This document shows, piece by piece, positions 11,093 to 11,775 of a DNA stretch of 11,775 nucleotides. Numbering within the stretch: the first letter of the stretch is position 1; every line of letters starts with the position of its first letter. Under the pieces are notes generated by a model that was given only the letters and a program-made list of their open reading frames with translations, was not told the DNA's origin and ran no database searches. Made by a program: the position numbers and the translations under genes. This DNA is from Patescibacteria group bacterium (GTDB lineage Bacteria; Patescibacteriota; Patescibacteriia; 2-12-FULL-60-25): positions 1 to 11,775 of the forward strand of contig JAHJFW010000085.1 in NCBI GenBank assembly GCA_018824765.1, given 5' to 3'.

Positions 11093-11775
11093 ATGCAACA
11101 GCAAAAAGATTATTCGATCGAGTGGGGCGGCAGGACATTGACCATCAGCGTTGGCAATTTGGCGCAGCAAGCCAACGGTTCATGTCTCGTGCGTTATGGA
11201 GATACGGTTGCTTTGTGTACTGCAACCATGGGTGACGTGCGCGAAGGTTTGAATTTTTTCCCTTTGATGGTGGATTTTGAAGAACGTATGTACGCGGCCG
11301 GCCGCATCAAGGGTTCGCGCTTTATCAAACGGGAGGGGCGGCCGACTGACGAAGCCATTTTGTCTGGACGGTTGATAGACCGCGCCATCCGCCCGCTGTT
11401 TAACGGGGACATGAGAAATGAGATAGCTGTCGTTGCCACGGTTTTTTCACACGACCAGGAAAATGACGCTGACATTCCGGGACTAATCGGCGCCGCCTGC
11501 GCTCTTACCATTTCAAATATCCCTTGGGACGGTCCGATTGCGGCCGCGAGGATCGGCCGAGTCAACGGCGAACTCGTGCTGAACCCGACTTACAAACAAA
11601 TTTTCACCGGTGATTTGGATTTGGTCGTTGCCGGAGCGAATAATAAGACCATAATGGTTGAAGCTGGTGCCAATCAGGTTTCCGAAGCCGATGTCACAGA
11701 AGCTGTGAGCTGGGCGCACAAACAGCTTGAACCCGTCATCGAACTGATCAATAAAATTCGCGATGAAGTCGGCAA
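11093..11775 (+). CDS. pnp: Polyribonucleotide nucleotidyltransferase (PNPase), 5' part, cut by window end
   Basis: The first 227 residues of PNPase, a trimeric phosphorolytic 3'-5' exoribonuclease that degrades mRNA and can also add tails. What is visible is the first RNase PH domain (about 10-145) and the beginning of the following segment. Typical stretches are G-D-T-V-A-L-C-T-A-T at 36-45, F-F-P-L-M-V-D-F-E-E-R at 55-65, G-S-R-F-I-K-R-E-G-R-P at 74-84, R-L-I-D-R-A-I-R-P-L-F at 93-103, the D-I-P-G-L-I-G-A-A-C-A-L region at 127-138 and V-E-A-G-A at 189-193. The usual protein is about 700 residues, so roughly two thirds lie beyond the window. The start is the ATG at 11093, preceded by hairpins and no clear free Shine-Dalgarno. 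The second PH domain, KH and S1 domains cannot be checked here. Confidence 0.97.
   Translation, partial: MQQQKDYSIEWGGRTLTISVGNLAQQANGSCLVRYGDTVALCTATMGDVREGLNFFPLMVDFEERMYAAGRIKGSRFIKREGRPTDEAILSGRLIDRAIRPLFNGDMRNEIAVVATVFSHDQENDADIPGLIGAACALTISNIPWDGPIAAARIGRVNGELVLNPTYKQIFTGDLDLVVAGANNKTIMVEAGANQVSEADVTEAVSWAHKQLEPVIELINKIRDEVG

Overview
The window looks like chromosomal DNA of a small-genome bacterium, most likely a member of the Patescibacteria (candidate phyla radiation). That placement is inference from gene style: a single Xer-type recombinase, a TRM11-like methyltransferase, a PNPase with the I-K-G-S-R-F-I-K-R-E-G-R-P segment, an S15 gene separated from pnp by a NYN nuclease gene, and many starts without a Shine-Dalgarno sequence. 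TGA ends several genes (pyrH, the coiled-coil gene, the recombinase), so the standard bacterial code applies and UGA-recoding Gracilibacteria/SR1-type lineages are unlikely.

Layout. 109-1977 (minus): a membrane protein with a C-terminal pterin-dehydratase-like domain and, upstream of it, a TRM11-like RNA methyltransferase. 2026-2104: degenerate short repeats. 2117-3793 (plus): a free-standing unit for a secreted/bitopic coiled-coil membrane protein. 3795-4537: pyrH (UMP kinase). 4579-4708: a nested inverted-repeat element. 4796-5980 (minus): a three-gene cassette of a P-loop kinase and two small unknown proteins. 6023-6170 (minus): tRNA-His with promoter and terminator. 6215-6958 (minus): a slipin (SPFH) protein. 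7062-8603 (plus): a second free-standing unit for a 462-residue protein that I read as carrying a catalytically dead NYN-like domain. 8609-8755 (minus): tRNA-Arg(UCU). 8767-9702 (minus): a XerC/D-type recombinase with a perfect 15-bp inverted repeat upstream. 9800-11775 (plus): rpsO with a long structured leader, a NYN-domain nuclease gene, then pnp, truncated by the window end, with its own structured leader.

Working themes. (1) RNA metabolism is prominent: S15, PNPase, a canonical NYN nuclease, a degenerate NYN relative, an RNA methyltransferase and two tRNAs. (2) Genes fall into two expression classes. Those without a Shine-Dalgarno have a -10-like hexamer only 6-9 nt before the ATG, which suggests leaderless mRNAs. 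Others have strong Shine-Dalgarno sites, and the two isolated long genes also have a hairpin at the predicted mRNA 5' end. (3) The best candidates for undescribed biology are the dead NYN-like protein, the rpsO and pnp leader RNAs, the membrane-tethered DCoH-like protein and the kinase cassette. No CRISPR array, insertion sequence transposase or phage gene was seen. No stretch without a gene exceeds 300 bases; bases 1-108 hold nothing I can identify.
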